Shown: positions 32,255-42,850, numbered from the stretch's first letter. The stretch is 64,000 nt of DNA from Pararge aegeria (GCF_905163445.1 NC_053183.1:20398001-20462000); one strand, 5' to 3'. Translations and numbers: made by a program. The notes: a model not told the origin generated them from the letters alone.

Positions 32255-32650
32255 TTTTTTTTCCCATATTTTTATACGCCGCGGAAACGAGGACTTTGCG
32301 AGAGGTCGACAAGAGGAAAATTGATGCTTAAGAGATGTGGTGTTGGAAACGTATGCTCATGGAACGAATTTCGAACCAATAATTCCCCAATTAGAAAACT
32401 CGACATCACGCGACGTGTTTCAACATTAGTGCATAGCCGCATATTGAAACTCTTCGGAGAGACAACAAGTCTTTGCTATGCAGGGAAAGGTAGAAGCATG
32501 CGATGGACCGATCAGATCAAATCTGCAGTGGGAGGTCCCTTGCATACTATCTGCAAATATATTATAGAAGTTGCGAATGATCGTGAGGAGAGTAACAACT
32601 GCCACAATGTCCCACCGTGATGACCGCGACCATTCGACAAGAGTGCTTCG
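32255..32650 (+). pseudogene. Second RTE-like LINE C-terminal fragment, frameshifted
   Basis: Two overlapping plus frames give the polymerase C-terminal region: 'SWNEFRTNNSP', 'LDITRRVSTLVHSRILKLFGE', 'GKGRSMRWTDQIKSAVGGPLHT' in one frame. 'MIVRRVTTATMSHRDDRD' comes after a shift near 32575. This resembles the 'endonuclease/reverse transcriptase' RTE-like proteins common in Lepidoptera and differs in sequence from family D. RT core absent; dead copy. Confidence 0.72.
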
Positions 32651-32704
32651 TCTAAGCAGAGTACTGGGGCACATATTTTGGATAGTGCAATATCAATCTT
32701 TCAA

Positions 32705-33019
32705 AGACTCAATATTTTACCCTTACCCTGCGTGTATATTCATTGTTGTTGTATTTCTAGGTTTATATTTTGGTTCATTATTTAATTTTAAGTTGACACT
32801 GTTTTGTACTTTGACAATTTAATTTCACAATTTTTGATACCTTAATTTTCTGACATTTTGTATAAATTGGAGAAATATTTTTTTAATTAAGGTGTTATTA
32901 TAATTTGCATGCCATAGAATGGCAGATTGTAGCACGTAACTTGTTATGTTTTATTATAAGATCAAATTTGTTAACCTGCAATCACGCAAATAAAGATTTT
33001 GATTTGAATTTGAATTTGA
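32705..33019 (+). mobile_element. LINE 3' UTR with GATTTGAA-type tail
   Basis: 'gcatgccatagaatggcag', 'gtagcacgtaacttg', 'ttaacctgcaatcacg' and 'caaataaagattttgatttg' followed by TTTGAA repeats give the ordered end of a non-LTR element. No coding remains and no second copy is in the window. The start is approximate. Confidence 0.55.
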
Positions 33020-34129
33020 GTGTTTCGCCCAATCTGGGAATAGAACCTAGGATCGGACTTGTAGGCAGTACAGAACCTGTATTAAAAGATGAAACCGTCG
33101 CTAAAATAATCGCTTTTAATCTCACAATTTCCACAGTGAAGTCGTTAAAACTGTGCACCGTCAACCGCTGTAACCCTTCTTTGAAAAATAGCATGCCGAC
33201 TATGGGCGTTAATTAAAATCACAGAAATAGCTCCCTGCCAGCCCCACACCGAATGCGGAGCGATTTAAAAAAAGTAGTTCTAGTTCGTTCAAATAGTTTG
33301 CGCTCTTTGAAAGCGGCCACTGACATAAGAGCGTCGGCTACTTCAAAGACTCGGCAAGTACTTAACACCTGCAGTTTACATTGGTGCATCACCGCTGGGA
33401 CAATTCAGATGACTTATATTTATTATTTTGATTTACAGTTGTTTTATTATTGAATCAAACGAAGTAGAATAATAAACAACGTGATTCGAAGGATGCTTGT
33501 TTGAGTTGACATATCTACTACTTATTGTTTTTGAACGTACTGTAGTTTGATACAAAAACAAAACGACTTCAAATTTCAATATAAGCGTTTTACATCTAGC
33601 AAGCTATGGTCTCCCTAACTTCCATGAATTTGATAAAACAGATTGGCCGCTTCTAACCTAACCTCAAATAATATGAAAAATGAAAAAATATTTATTATCA
33701 AAAACATCATTTACAGATTCCATGTTACCGATGGTACCCACACTAGGTAATCCTATTTCGTGGGTGCCTATTTACAATTTAACAGCTTAAATTTATGTTG
33801 TCACTCGAATTACAATTCGTACAATACACTCTAATTATTGATAAAGTTGCATTTTGTATGATATTACGCTAGACACAAGAAAAGTTTTTCTGTTGAATCA
33901 TAGGTTAAGGTAGCAAGCCAGGTAACAATTTTTGCTTTTGCCTGTTTTACGGAACAATGTTTAATGTCACAAATACTGGTAACTTTATTATAAATAAAGG
34001 AGTCTATAAATGGACTGAAACATTTAGCAAAGCTCGACTTGATTCTTGGCAACGGGACCTTAAAGACCCGACGTTTGAGTAGAGTTTTATAATCTTTAGT
34101 GGATATTATTGACTGATGAACTCTAAGTA
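33020..34129. other. No recognised gene
   Basis: Moderately GC-mixed at 33020-33420, where short frames exist on both strands with no family resemblance; AT-rich afterwards. 'ctaacctaacctc' at 33654 is a two-unit TTAGG-like tract. Confidence 0.35.
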
Positions 34130-34284
34130 TATTATCAAAATTATGCTTAATTTGCTATACTCCGCGAAAAGCAGGAGAATCTGTGTGGTGTAATTTATAA
34201 TTTCTTCAATCCTTATACTCCACGCCAAACAGATCTTGGGCAATATACCCTCTACGCACGTTTCGCTCCGAAACCGGAGCATCC
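34130..34284 (-). repeat. Dispersed repeat family I, copy 2
   Basis: Reverse complement of 7829-8000, including 'gctccggtttcggagcg', 'aacgtgcgtag', 'agatctgtttggcgtgg' and 'agattctcctgc'. Continues into 'catcctcaggagatgttgac', a phrase also seen at 14869 ('catcttcaggagatgttgac'). Confidence 0.65.
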
Positions 34285-34345
34285 TCAGGAGATGTTGACT
34301 TTACAATGAATAATTGTTAAGTTGACTTAACTCGAAGTGAAGATT

Positions 34346-34540
34346 TTTCCGGCTAAGTTTGTTGTGGGCTCTTCTTAGACCAGGGCTCGTTTGGAACCCT
34401 CGTGGCTTTAGGTTTAAGTTGGCAAACGAAGTTATCACCATCCCCTTACAATTATGTAAACATATTATATGTATGAACGCTTCATAAGTGCCTTTGATAG
34501 GCCTACATGAAAAAAGAAATTTTGAATTTGAATTTTTTGA
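34346..34540 (+). mobile_element. Family C LINE 3' UTR
   Basis: 'ggctaagtttgttgtgggc', 'accagggctcgtttggaacc', 'gttatcaccatcc', 'tgataggcctacatg' and 'gaaattttgaatttg' match the end of the 16640-17117 copy. No ORF part. Confidence 0.82.
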
Positions 34541-34566
34541 AAGTAAACATAATATATTTTCAAATT

Positions 34567-34641
34567 TATACAAAAGCTTTTTTTCTTTTTCACTAAATGA
34601 TTTTTAGTGAAATAAAAAATAAACTAAAAAGCTTTTGTATA
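34567..34641. repeat. Two-stage stem-loop
   Basis: Outer arms 34567-34582 and 34626-34641 (16 bp, 'tatacaaaagcttttt') pair. Inner 'ttcactaaa' pairs with 'tttagtgaa' at about 34589-34611. It starts just after the family C tail. Confidence 0.85.
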
Positions 34642-34896
34642 GCTTGATCTTTAGTGGAAATTGTCCTTGTCCGGGTTTATAATTAGAGCATTGTGTAAGC
34701 GGACGCGGACGAACCCCGCGGTTCTGTCGGCGACGGCCCGCTGTCGGCAGATTGAAAACTATGCGCTTGTAATCTGTATTTCCGCTGAACTTTATAGCAC
34801 AAAACTTGCGGTAACAAAAGGATTTGATGACGTCATCGGGAAAATTCGCCTCCATTGCGTGGCCAAGCTATATTTCATATCAATAATTGTTATAAA
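34642..34896. other. CpG-rich patch, unassigned
   Basis: 34685-34750 ('acgcggacgaaccccgcgg', 'cggcgacggcccgctg') is strongly CpG-rich. Frames exist on both strands but show no domain. It could be an old insertion or a regulatory element. Confidence 0.3.
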
Positions 34897-35045
34897 CTAG
34901 CGGATACTTGCGACTTTGTCAGCGTTGGATTGATGCAATGATAAATGTATGCTGTCACTGACTTTTTTAACCCCTGACGCAAAAATTATGTTATATTATA
35001 AATGATGTGAGTACGTGTGTGCGTGTATGTGTATGTGTGCTTGAA
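34897..35045 (-). mobile_element. Helitron 3' end
   Basis: CTAG at 34897-34900 preceded by A, then 'cggatacttgcgactttg' and 'tcagcgttgg' correspond to the minus-strand terminus 'ctagctgttgcccgcgac..cgtctgcgtt'. The 5' border is unclear. Confidence 0.55.
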
Positions 35046-35058
35046 TTAGATATTTGGA

Positions 35059-35285
35059 AACGGTGATAGCCCAGTGGGTAGTACTTCGACTTCTCTTTCG
35101 GGGGGCGAGTACGAATCGCAGCATGCACCCCTTTTTAAGTTACGTGCGTTTTAGTCAATTACCACTTGCTTCAACGATGAAGGAAATCCTCGTGAGGAAA
35201 CTTGCATACCTGAGAGTTCACCATAATGTTCTCAAAGGTGTGTGTAGTCCACCGATCCGCACTGGATCAGCGTGGTCATTCCATA
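35059..35285 (+). mobile_element. Family E tRNA-headed SINE, near full length
   Basis: The head 'acggtgatagcccagtggg' (A-box-like) is followed about 40 bases later by 'gagtacgaatcgcagc' (B-box-like). Then come 'tgcgttttagtcaattacca', 'cttgcttcaacgatgaagg', 'cataatgttctcaaaggtg' and 'gtgtagtccaccgatccgc'. The terminal GAT-repeat end is missing. Head similarity to a tRNA indicates a Pol III-transcribed SINE, distinct in sequence from family A. Confidence 0.82.
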
Positions 35286-35630
35286 CACATGTATAATTTT
35301 GATACAAAAATTTAATTGGTTTTTTAATCGCCATCGTAACTACGCATACAATAATTCAAATAGCACGCTCGCATATTCAGTCAAGCCATGTGATAACGTA
35401 TTAGATACCAAAACATATTCTTGCATCATTTGAGTATTAAACAAGAATGGAGTGTATCGAAAATGCAGATTTATATCAAAGTACAATGTCATGTATATCA
35501 TTAAAATTATTTCTAATCATCAAATTCTTCTATATTAGAAACTATTTATTAATTAAATAATAATTATCAGTTTATTAGTTAAAAATGCTAATTAATGTAA
35601 TAAAATATCCGGGATAAATAAAGTTATAGT

Positions 35631-35876
35631 TACAGTATTAAGAACATACAGAACCGTCATTCAGCTATTATTGCATGCAGTGCATTGTGTCCAAAAACAG
35701 TGAAAATACGCACTTCTTACTTCTAACTATACCCGCGTGACAGCTCGCAACAGCTCATAAACTTTCCCCATTTTTACCATTTTATGGTACCTAAACGTTT
35801 AGAGGTAAAATAATTACTGTTAAATGGAGTGAAGTAACTAACAGTACACGGTACTCTGTATTTTCTTAATTCTGTG
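35631..35876. mobile_element. MITE family K, copy 1
   Basis: The ends are imperfect inverted repeats: left 'acagtattaagaacataca', right (reverse complement) 'acagaattaagaaaataca', both continuing into '..accgt'. The interior ('atgcagtgcattgtgtcc', 'aaaaacagtgaaaa', 'gaagtaactaacag') matches 59210-59519. No target duplication is visible here, unlike copy 2. Non-coding. Confidence 0.75.
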
Positions 35877-35900
35877 CCCTCTTTATAAAATTACTGAAAA

Positions 35901-35971
35901 TAAATATAAATAAATATACTACGACAATACACACATCGCCATCTAGCCCCAAGGTAAGCGTAGATTGTGTT
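35901..35971 (-). mobile_element. Family A SINE, 5'-truncated
   Basis: Only the tail half is present: TTTA tail, 'actacgacaatacacacatc', 'gccatctagccccaagg' and 'agcgtagattgtgtt'. It lies 25 bp from the end of MITE K. Confidence 0.8.
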
Positions 35972-36289
35972 GTGTTATTTAGTTTAAACATATAAAAGAA
36001 ACTAAGGTGTGCTTTTCTTTTTAATAATAAAGCAATGCATCGTGTGTAAAGTGTGAACAGCCTTGCCTTTTTATGTCGAAACTGGAATGTATACATCCTT
36101 AAATAAAACATTATGAGTTAAGTTAGTGATATGATTGTTTGTTCGTATAGAAAGGGAAAAAATATTACTAATATATATATATATTAATGGCTTATTCAAC
36201 TATAATAATACATATTAGAATGCTAAAAAATTCATTCATTTATTTCAAGTAAAGTATATTGGTCCTTATTCACGAAGCTGTATTAGGTA

Positions 36290-36727
36290 CTAGCTGTTGC
36301 CCGCGACTACGTCTGCGTTTGATTTTGTTTTTTGATGTGGCATTCAATTGTCATTCAAGTATTCAGTATCGCTAAGCCTTAAATGAGGGGTTTGCTGTTG
36401 TCCGCTGAGGAGTTCTGTACTCTATTTCCAACTACATTCATCAGATCTGCACAAAGTTTTGGCAAAATTATAATCGCATACATATTATAATCGCTATCGC
36501 TGTCGCTATAAATCGGTTATAATTTGTCGGAGTTATGGTGTAAAATCGTCAAAAACTCATCCCCTCTCCCAAAGGAACCGAGCTTAATGTCGGGATAAAA
36601 AGTATTCTATATTACTTCTAACCCTTTCAAGAATATGTGTACAAAGTTTCATGAGGGTCGGTTAAGAAGTTTTTGCGTGAAAGCGTAACAAACAAACTTA
36701 CATTGACATTTATAATATTGGTAGGGA
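36290..36727 (-). mobile_element. Intact 438-bp Helitron, minus strand
   Basis: Minus-strand start TCCCTACCAATATTATAAATG (A before it, at 36728 on the plus strand as T) and end 'gacgtagtcgcgggcaacagCTAG' followed by T (36289 A on plus). Internal 'ttttgcgtgaaagcgtaaca' and 'tatgtgtacaaagtttcat' are typical of lepidopteran non-autonomous Helitrons. No Rep/helicase coding. The flank carries short 'tagggatagggatagggat' repeats. Confidence 0.75.
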
Positions 36728-36866
36728 TAGGGACTAGGGATAGGGATAGGGATGTCAAACCAGAACCGACAGTATAATGTTTAATGCACACGTGTTGTTT
36801 CTTACGATTTTTTATCAATACACTTGCGAAAAAATAAGTTATGTATGTAACGTTAAAATAGTTATG

Positions 36867-37424
36867 TTTGACGGCCGATCGGCGCAGCGGGCAGCGACCC
36901 TGCTTTCTGAGTCCAAGGCCGTTGATTCCATTCCCACAACTGGAAAATGTTTGTGTGATGAACAGGAATGTATTTCAGTGTTTATATGTATATTATAAGT
37001 ATTTAAGTATATTGTTCATAAAAATATTCATCAGTCAACTTAGTACCCATAACACCGGGATAGCCATAGTGTGCCTGCTAACCAGGAAGCGGCCGTATCG
37101 CACCATGTTCATGTTACGTCGGCGCAGCAAATTCCGGAGGCTAGCTTTGAGTCGTGACGCGATAACTTTTTTACCACGAATCCTATGGGAATTAATTGTA
37201 AGAGCTAGGGAGGTTAGGTTAGGCTAGGGAGCTCGTGCCACAAATCGGCCGAACATAGTTAATAAGTTTAGTTCTAATACTATAATAATTAATAACGCAA
37301 TTCTTAGACTAATAAATTTATATTAGTCTTAACATCTTTTTATTCTGCACACTGCTGCGAACCTAATTATAAGTGGCTAGATGGCAATGTGTGTGTTGTC
37401 GTAGTATATTTATTCATTTATTTG
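36867..37424 (+). mobile_element. Family A SINE split by an unknown insert
   Basis: 36867-37058 carries the head ('gacggccgatcggcgcagcgg'; 'tccattcccacaactgg' B-box variant) and the body to 'agtacccataacac'. 37371-37424 carries the end ('ggctagatggcaatgtgtg', 'tcgtagtatatttattc') and poly-A. About 312 bp of unrelated sequence (37059-37370) separates them and replaces about 18 bp of SINE. Confidence 0.88.
37059..37370. other. Unclassified insert within a SINE
   Basis: GC-rich at the left ('aggaagcggccgtatcgc', 'tacgtcggcgcagc'), then AT-rich. Contains 'ggaggttaggttaggc', a 9-bp-arm hairpin 'agactaata..tattagtct' at 37309-37333, and an 'agtgtgc'/'gcacact' pair near the two ends. No terminal inverted repeats or target duplication can be fixed. 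Could be a diverged transposon or a gene-conversion filler. Confidence 0.45.
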
Positions 37425-37971
37425 AAAAAAAAAAAAAGAAGAGTTTAAACCAACCTTGACCAAGCTAAAAATAATGTAATTAAATTTTGTCTGTCCGACA
37501 AAATCCGAATGTCCGAAAACAAATGAATGGAATTTGACGTTTTTTTAAAATTAAAAACAATAATAAATTGCAAGCAATGTTCTAAGCTTTTAATAAGGCA
37601 AAAAACAGAACGATAGTAGACTGCAACTATTTATATAAGACCTCCAACTAGTAAGGAAACTTGGAGTTAAACATAAACACATTAACTTAAGACCTCAGAA
37701 CTTGACTTCAACGGAATTGCGACCCCGATGCTCTCTTATAGAGCAGTACCCCCACGTGAGGCGCACGGCGTATACCGCCACACCTTTGTTGTAAGTCTAA
37801 CACTAAGAGCTTCTTAATAAATACTTAAGTTTACTCACTACTTCAGACTTAAGTTCACTTCAGGTATGGGAAAACTTGCAGCTACCCGCAAATTTGAATA
37901 TCGGCACACATGCAAAGCTTAAAGAGGCCTATCGGATACGATAACTGATGTATCCATAACAATGTTATTAA

Positions 37972-38110
37972 CTAGCAAGCCCGCTACTTCGCCTGCATTT
38001 TAATTCGGTAGTGTTAAAACCAGCATACTTCTCCCGGAGTAAAAACATGCAAAATTTCTTCTTTCTTAACTGTACGAGTCATGTACAGTTTACAAGAGTT
38101 TTTTTTAATA
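37972..38110 (-). mobile_element. Helitron 3' end
   Basis: CTAG at 37972-37975 after A, then 'caagcccgctacttcgcctg'; the pattern matches other minus-strand termini. The 5' end is not resolvable in the AT-rich continuation. Confidence 0.5.
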
Positions 38111-38549
38111 CCCCGATTATTATGTAAATGTATATATATATATAAGAATATATTATTGATTTGCTAATAATACTCAAAATAAATAGTGATATAGATTTAT
38201 TAGCTAGAAAACCTAGCTGGGAAAATTAGCTACTTTAGACTTAACTAAAGTTTGCTTACATCTGGAAATCTTACAGTAACCCGTAACTTCTGCACACTCC
38301 TTACAAAAATAATTAAAAACATCCTCGAAATCGGTTTCGCAGAGGTAAAAAGGGGATTCCGCAAATTTTGTACTTTTTTGCACCCAAAAACAAAATTCAA
38401 AAAATAACAAAGGTACAAGTAATTAAAATTTGTATAACAAAGGCGGCCTTATCACTTTAAGTCATTTCTTCCAGGCAAATATTTTGAGAAATTGACCTAT
38501 TGAATTATTTTAGCGGTTCGCAAAGTACTAAAAATGTATAAATATTACA
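38111..38549. other. No recognised gene
   Basis: AT-rich with a TA run at 38132-38143. A small minus frame (38213-38410) containing several Cys and Phe has no recognisable fold. Confidence 0.3.
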
Positions 38550-38806
38550 TAAATAAATAAATAAATATATACTACGACAATACACACATCGCCAAAGTAA
38601 GCGTAGCTTGTGTTATGGGTACTAAGTTGACTGATCAATATTTTTATTAATAATACACATAAATACTTATAATATACATATAAACACCTTGACACTGAAA
38701 AACAGTCATGTCCATCACACAAACATTTTCCAGTTGTGGGAATCGAACCCACGGGCTTGGACTCAGAAAGCAGGGTCGCTGCCCACTGCGCCAATCGGCC
38801 GTCAAA
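38550..38806 (-). mobile_element. Family A SINE, near full length
   Basis: Head at 38806 ('tttgacggccgattggcgca' on minus), perfect B-box 'ggttcgattcccacaactg', tail (TTTA)n at 38550-38568. It lacks about 18 bp of the 'ggggctagatggcg' block. One of the better-preserved heads. Confidence 0.93.
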
Positions 38807-38828
38807 CATACATAATATTTTTTTTATT

Positions 38829-38859
38829 TTTTTATTATAACCTATCCTAACCTAACCTA
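38829..38859. repeat. Interstitial CCTAA (telomere-type) tract
   Basis: 'cctatcctaacctaacctaa' is about four units of the insect telomeric repeat, one of them degenerate. Too short to be a true telomere remnant with confidence. Confidence 0.5.
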
Positions 38860-39159
38860 ATACAAATTTCATCCTCTGTATCCTTTTTACTTACAGTGCA
38901 ACATTAGAAAAGAATCATTTTTGAAATAATAAATTGTCTTCAGCCTCTCACATACTCTATCGATTTCTTTTAGAACATGATAAAGTGATACTTTGTCAGG
39001 TTTTGAAACTAAGTGTTTCTCACGTGATATATGTTTTATTTTTCAATCTATTCTGAACCTCCGTTATAAAACAGGATATCGCTTTCTAAAGTTTATAGCA
39101 CGTCTTTCGTCGTTATCTTTTTTAGCGTTTTTTTTATTCCTCTAAATGCGAAGCCTTTG

Positions 39160-39265
39160 ACTGAAATCCCACCTGATGGTAGGTGATGATGCAGACTAAG
39201 ATGGTAATGGTAACCTGTTACGAGTATTGCAGCTATATTTACCCGTACTCCAAATCGGTATGTGC
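39160..39265 (+). repeat. Family F fragment
   Basis: 'cacctgatggtaggtgatga', 'tgcagactaagatggtaatg' and 'gtaacctgttacgagtattg' correspond to copies at 50140-50220 and 60615-60710. Confidence 0.6.
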
Positions 39266-40291
39266 ATCATACATCAGAAACGCTTACTCTAATAATTACC
39301 TACAGAGGTTTCTAATGTGATGTCGTGAATAAACACATTTTATGTACTTACATTGCAAAGGCTGGCTGAACCCTACGACATGAACTGTAGTATTGTACGC
39401 CTTCAAAGAAGTCTGGAATAGTACCTGTTTATCTCCAAATGATAACTCACAGTAACCATTTTTCTCTTAAAAATTTTACGAAAAATTATGGGCTATTTAC
39501 AAAACTATTTTAAACAATACAGTATTGTACAGCAGTGTGAGATGTCATAAAATTCACCAATGGTATAGTATTGTCTATGGAATAAACGTGTTTTTCTACA
39601 TTCTTTAAACTTACGTAAAAATAAATCTATAATTTCCCACAGAGGTTTTCCGCACTTTTCTAAAACGATGTGTTAATATCACCAATTTATGTCCGTTCCT
39701 AGTAAGTAGATTGTTTATATCCACTTTTAAATACATTGCGAAGCTACTGTAGGTATACCTATTTCTTAAAAAATTTCACGGAGGGATTCGATCCCGATTC
39801 GATTCTGATCTAAGTTTGTGTATTGATCGCACCTCGTTTTTTTTTATATATAGTATCTATATCAGCTGCTCTGCCCCACAGCAAGTTGTCGCAGAACATA
39901 ACACTGTGATAGTGCGCAAAATAAAAAAAATTAAAAAGAGACAGATATATCAGCTAGTCGCGAAGCTGACGTGTCATCATGGTGCGGGGCACAAAGCACG
40001 AAAACCGATGGATGCGCTTGCGTACCATTTATAACCTCAAGGGGTGGATAGTATCATAAAACTCACAAACAACCCACTGGGCGCAAGCGGCACAAGGCCG
40101 ATTCCGTATTAAATACTAATATCGAGATGCCTATTGAGTCGATATAATGATTGAGATAATGTGGTCTACAAGGTGTTCCAGGTTAAAGAATAATTTCTTA
40201 AAGAATAATTCTACATATTCACTTACAGGGAAATCAGATTGATCTAATATTATTTGATTCACATTAAACTTATTATTAGGAATACATTTCG
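39266..40291. other. No recognised gene
   Basis: AT-rich; no repeat partner or coding signature seen. Confidence 0.35.
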
Positions 40292-40765
40292 TCATCATCA
40301 TCATTTCAACCAATTGACGTCCACTGCTGGACATAGTTCTTTCGTAGGGAGTTCCACAATCCACGGTCCTGGGCCGGTTGCCTCCAGCGGCTCCCAGCGA
40401 CTCGCCTGATGTCATCTGTCCACCTTGTTGGGGCCAACCTACGCTGCGTTTACCGGTGCTGGGTCACCATTCTAGCACCTTTAGACCCCAACGTCAATCG
40501 ATTTTCCGAGCTATGCTACGACTCGCTGAGCTACGTCGGTAACTCTTGTTGTTCCACGGATCTCCTCATTTCTGATTTGACTACGTAAAGATACTCGTAG
40601 CATACCTCTTTCCATCGCCCACTGAGTGACTCTGAGCCTTCTTATGAGGCCCATAGTTAGCGACCGCGTCTCAGATCCGTAAGTTATCACTGGCAACACG
40701 CACTGTTCAAAGACCATTCGTGCCCATCCGAGTTGGATTCGGCGGTTCATCGCCGGTACGGTATA
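40292..40765 (-). pseudogene. RTE-type LINE C-terminal fragment with deletions
   Basis: The minus strand reads NRRIQLGWA directly joined to RMVFEQCVLPVITYGSETRSL, RVTQWAMERGMLRVSLRSQIRNEEI and TRVTDVAQRV. After a frame change come the 'WRPSTGKRS' area, QMTSGESLGAA and 'ccagcagtggacgtcaattg', with an ATGATGATGATGA end at 40292. Compared with 8690-9193, segments are missing between GWA and VFEQC and between AQRV and the WGxxVLEW part, so at least two deletions occurred. Confidence 0.83.
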
Positions 40766-41177
40766 TATATACATTATTAAGAATCTACCCTCAGAATCTT
40801 TGATATCCGTAGGTTGCGAAATGCGGAGTCATTGCCATAGCGTAACTATAAGCGGTATTACAATTGAGATAGTATGCGATTTTTTGGTTTGCTTATAAAA
40901 ATTGTAAACGACTTCGCATTTTCACTTCCTTCGGAAATTTGTTGTAGACCACACCTTCAAATTTCACATTTCTTGGCCCGAGGCAGGTTCTAAGACGTGT
41001 AAGTAAAATGTAGTCTCCTCTACGACTCAACCAACGAACGTGTTTACGATTGCATTGTAATGGAGAATTCATGCACAGATTCTTCAGTTCTTTTAAGTTT
41101 TACGGTTACATAGGACATCTAGCGAGGGGCACACATAACTCAGGCGGGGCGTCGAGTGCTACAACAGTAAATTCAGC

Positions 41178-41292
41178 CGCGCAATTTACCTGCCCCGCGA
41201 TGTTTAGGGGCAGATTTATTGCGGTGTTTGTCATGCAAATACGAGAGCCCGATGAATGTGTTTCATTAAAACTTTCACACAAGTTTTGATTT
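41178..41292 (+). repeat. Paired block Q, copy 1
   Basis: 'ccccgcgatg', 'ggggcagatttattgcgg', 'gcaaatacgagag', 'ccgatgaatgtgtttcatt' and 'aaaactttcacacaagttt' recur in order at 42490-42612. Unlike the TEs it has no tail, no TIR and no tRNA boxes. The surrounding sequence is GC-richer upstream ('caggcggggcgtcgag'). Confidence 0.8.
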
Positions 41293-41494
41293 GTTGTGTC
41301 ACATCAGTATTTTAGTACATTTGAGAGTCATACGAACGTTTACTAGCTAGCAACTCTATTAAATTACAACAACCCTGTCAAATCTAAACCGAATTCGACA
41401 AATATTTCTGATTATTTTTTATTTTTATTTCACTAAAAGTCAGCCCTGGACTGTGTTATGTGTATACAGTATGTCGTAAAAGTCAATATCTCTT

Positions 41495-41650
41495 GACACC
41501 TAGTTAGTGCAGTGGGCAGCGACCCTGCTTTCTAAATCCAAGGCTGTGGGTTCGATTCCCACAACTAGAAAATGTTTGTGTTATGTTCTTCAGTGTATAA
41601 GTGTTTATTTATATATTATATGTATTTACGTATATAGACAGAATACTCAT
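41495..41650 (+). mobile_element. Family A SINE, 3'-truncated
   Basis: 'gttagtgcagtgggcagcg', 'ggttcgattcccacaactag', 'aaaatgtttgtgttatg' and 'ttcagtgtataagtgtttat', then loss of the matching 3' half. Confidence 0.87.
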
Positions 41651-41787
41651 ACATTTAAAGATGTTATAATAATGACAATATATAGCCTATACATATTTGA
41701 AAAATTCTTGTATGTTCACAAAAATATATTTATTGTTCAGAAAAATGTGACGCAATAATTTGAACGTTAGAACCAAAATAAATTTGC

Positions 41788-42216
41788 AGTGCAATATAGA
41801 CTACATAAACTAAGTAATTCATTTAAAGGAAATTGTATACAATTTTACAATTAATTACCAGTTTATATCTTGGGGATGTCTCTAACTAAGTTCGAAGTTT
41901 GTAATAAGCGAAAGCTTACAGAAAAGTCCTATTAGAGTATTACGTTAACGATAATAAAGCTTGGGTGTGAATTATTACTGTAACCAGGCTACTTCTAAAA
42001 ATATTTTCAAAAGCCAATGTGAGATGGTGATAACAAAAGGAACCTAGACTAGACCAGGGCGTGTTTAGAACCCTCTTAGCTTTAATTTTAGGTTTACGAA
42101 TGTAATTAACGCCGTCGGTACTCGATACTATGTACATATTTTTTATGTAATGAACGCATAAAAATTGCTATCTATATGCTTACTTAAATAAAGAATTATT
42201 TAACTTTGACTTGTAT
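41788..42216 (+). pseudogene. Family C LINE end with premature stop
   Basis: Translating from 'gtgcaatatagacta' gives VQYRLHKLSNSFKGNCIQFYN followed by taa where the family has AAxTTxCCA-type K-LP, so the frame is dead at residue 22. The 3' UTR follows ('gtgagatggtgataac', 'accagggcgtgtttagaacc') with a variant end ('cttacttaaataaag', 'aactttgacttgtatttgac'). It belongs to the same sub-branch as 61951-62404 and 53144-53260. Confidence 0.8.
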
Positions 42217-42237
42217 TTGACTACTCCCTAAAAGGCT

Positions 42238-42315
42238 AACCCGCTACCATCTTAGACTGCATCATCACTCACCACCAGGTGATTTTGCAGTCAAATGGTA
42301 ACTCGTAGTGGCATA
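42238..42315 (-). repeat. Family F fragment with linked downstream motif
   Basis: 'taccatcttagactgcatca' and 'accaccaggtgattttgcag' are the reverse complement of F, continuing to 'taactcgtagtgg', a motif also in R (43610, 52210). Confidence 0.6.
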
Positions 42316-42402
42316 AAAAAAGGGAAAGCGGTAATAAAAAACTTGAATCCGGACACGACCTTCAGTAACAACGACGAATATGCCTTTTGCGTTTGAGCGG
42401 TG

Positions 42403-42475
42403 ATAGCCCAGTGGGTAGGACTTCAACATCAGTTTCGGGGAGCTGAGTTTGAATCCACACCCACAAGAGTGCAAG
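42403..42475 (+). repeat. Family E SINE head fragment
   Basis: 'gcggtgatagcccagtggg' A-box-like start and 'gagtttgaatccacaccc' B-box-like. It is truncated before the body, and Q copy 2 follows within 20 bp. Confidence 0.75.
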
Positions 42476-42489
42476 CAAAAATGACCTCA

Positions 42490-42612
42490 GCGCGTATTTT
42501 ACCAGCCCCGCGATGGGGGCAGATTTATTCCGGTATTACAAGTATTGTTAAGCAAATACGAGAGGTCCGATGAATGTATTTCATTAAAACTTTCCCACAA
42601 GTTTCGATTCGA
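42490..42612 (+). repeat. Paired block Q, copy 2
   Basis: See 41178-41292. This copy has a 10-12 base insertion ('attacaagtattgttaag' area) and otherwise the same order and orientation, 1.3 kb downstream. Confidence 0.8.
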
Positions 42613-42766
42613 TGTATGATATATTGACCGTGATCCATCCGTATCTGGAGTTAATTTAGTTTCGGGTCGCACTTTCGGCTCTTAATTGTTTTGTGTTGTT
42701 TGTCAGCGATTAAAGTTTTAGGTTTTATGCTTGTGTGTTTAAAGTGATGGCTTTATGTCTAAACTA

Positions 42767-42850
42767 GATGTGCGCTGCGGCTTCGCACGCGTTAATTACG
42801 GGACGCAGTGTAGTGCTACATAGTCTAACCTAACCTCAATAAATCAGATA
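42767..42850 (-). mobile_element. Helitron 3' end, same subfamily as 3731
   Basis: CTAG after A, then 'atgtgcgctgcggcttcgc' and 'cgttaattacgggacgcag', 'caataaatcagatacca'. Matches 3731-3824. Confidence 0.65.
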
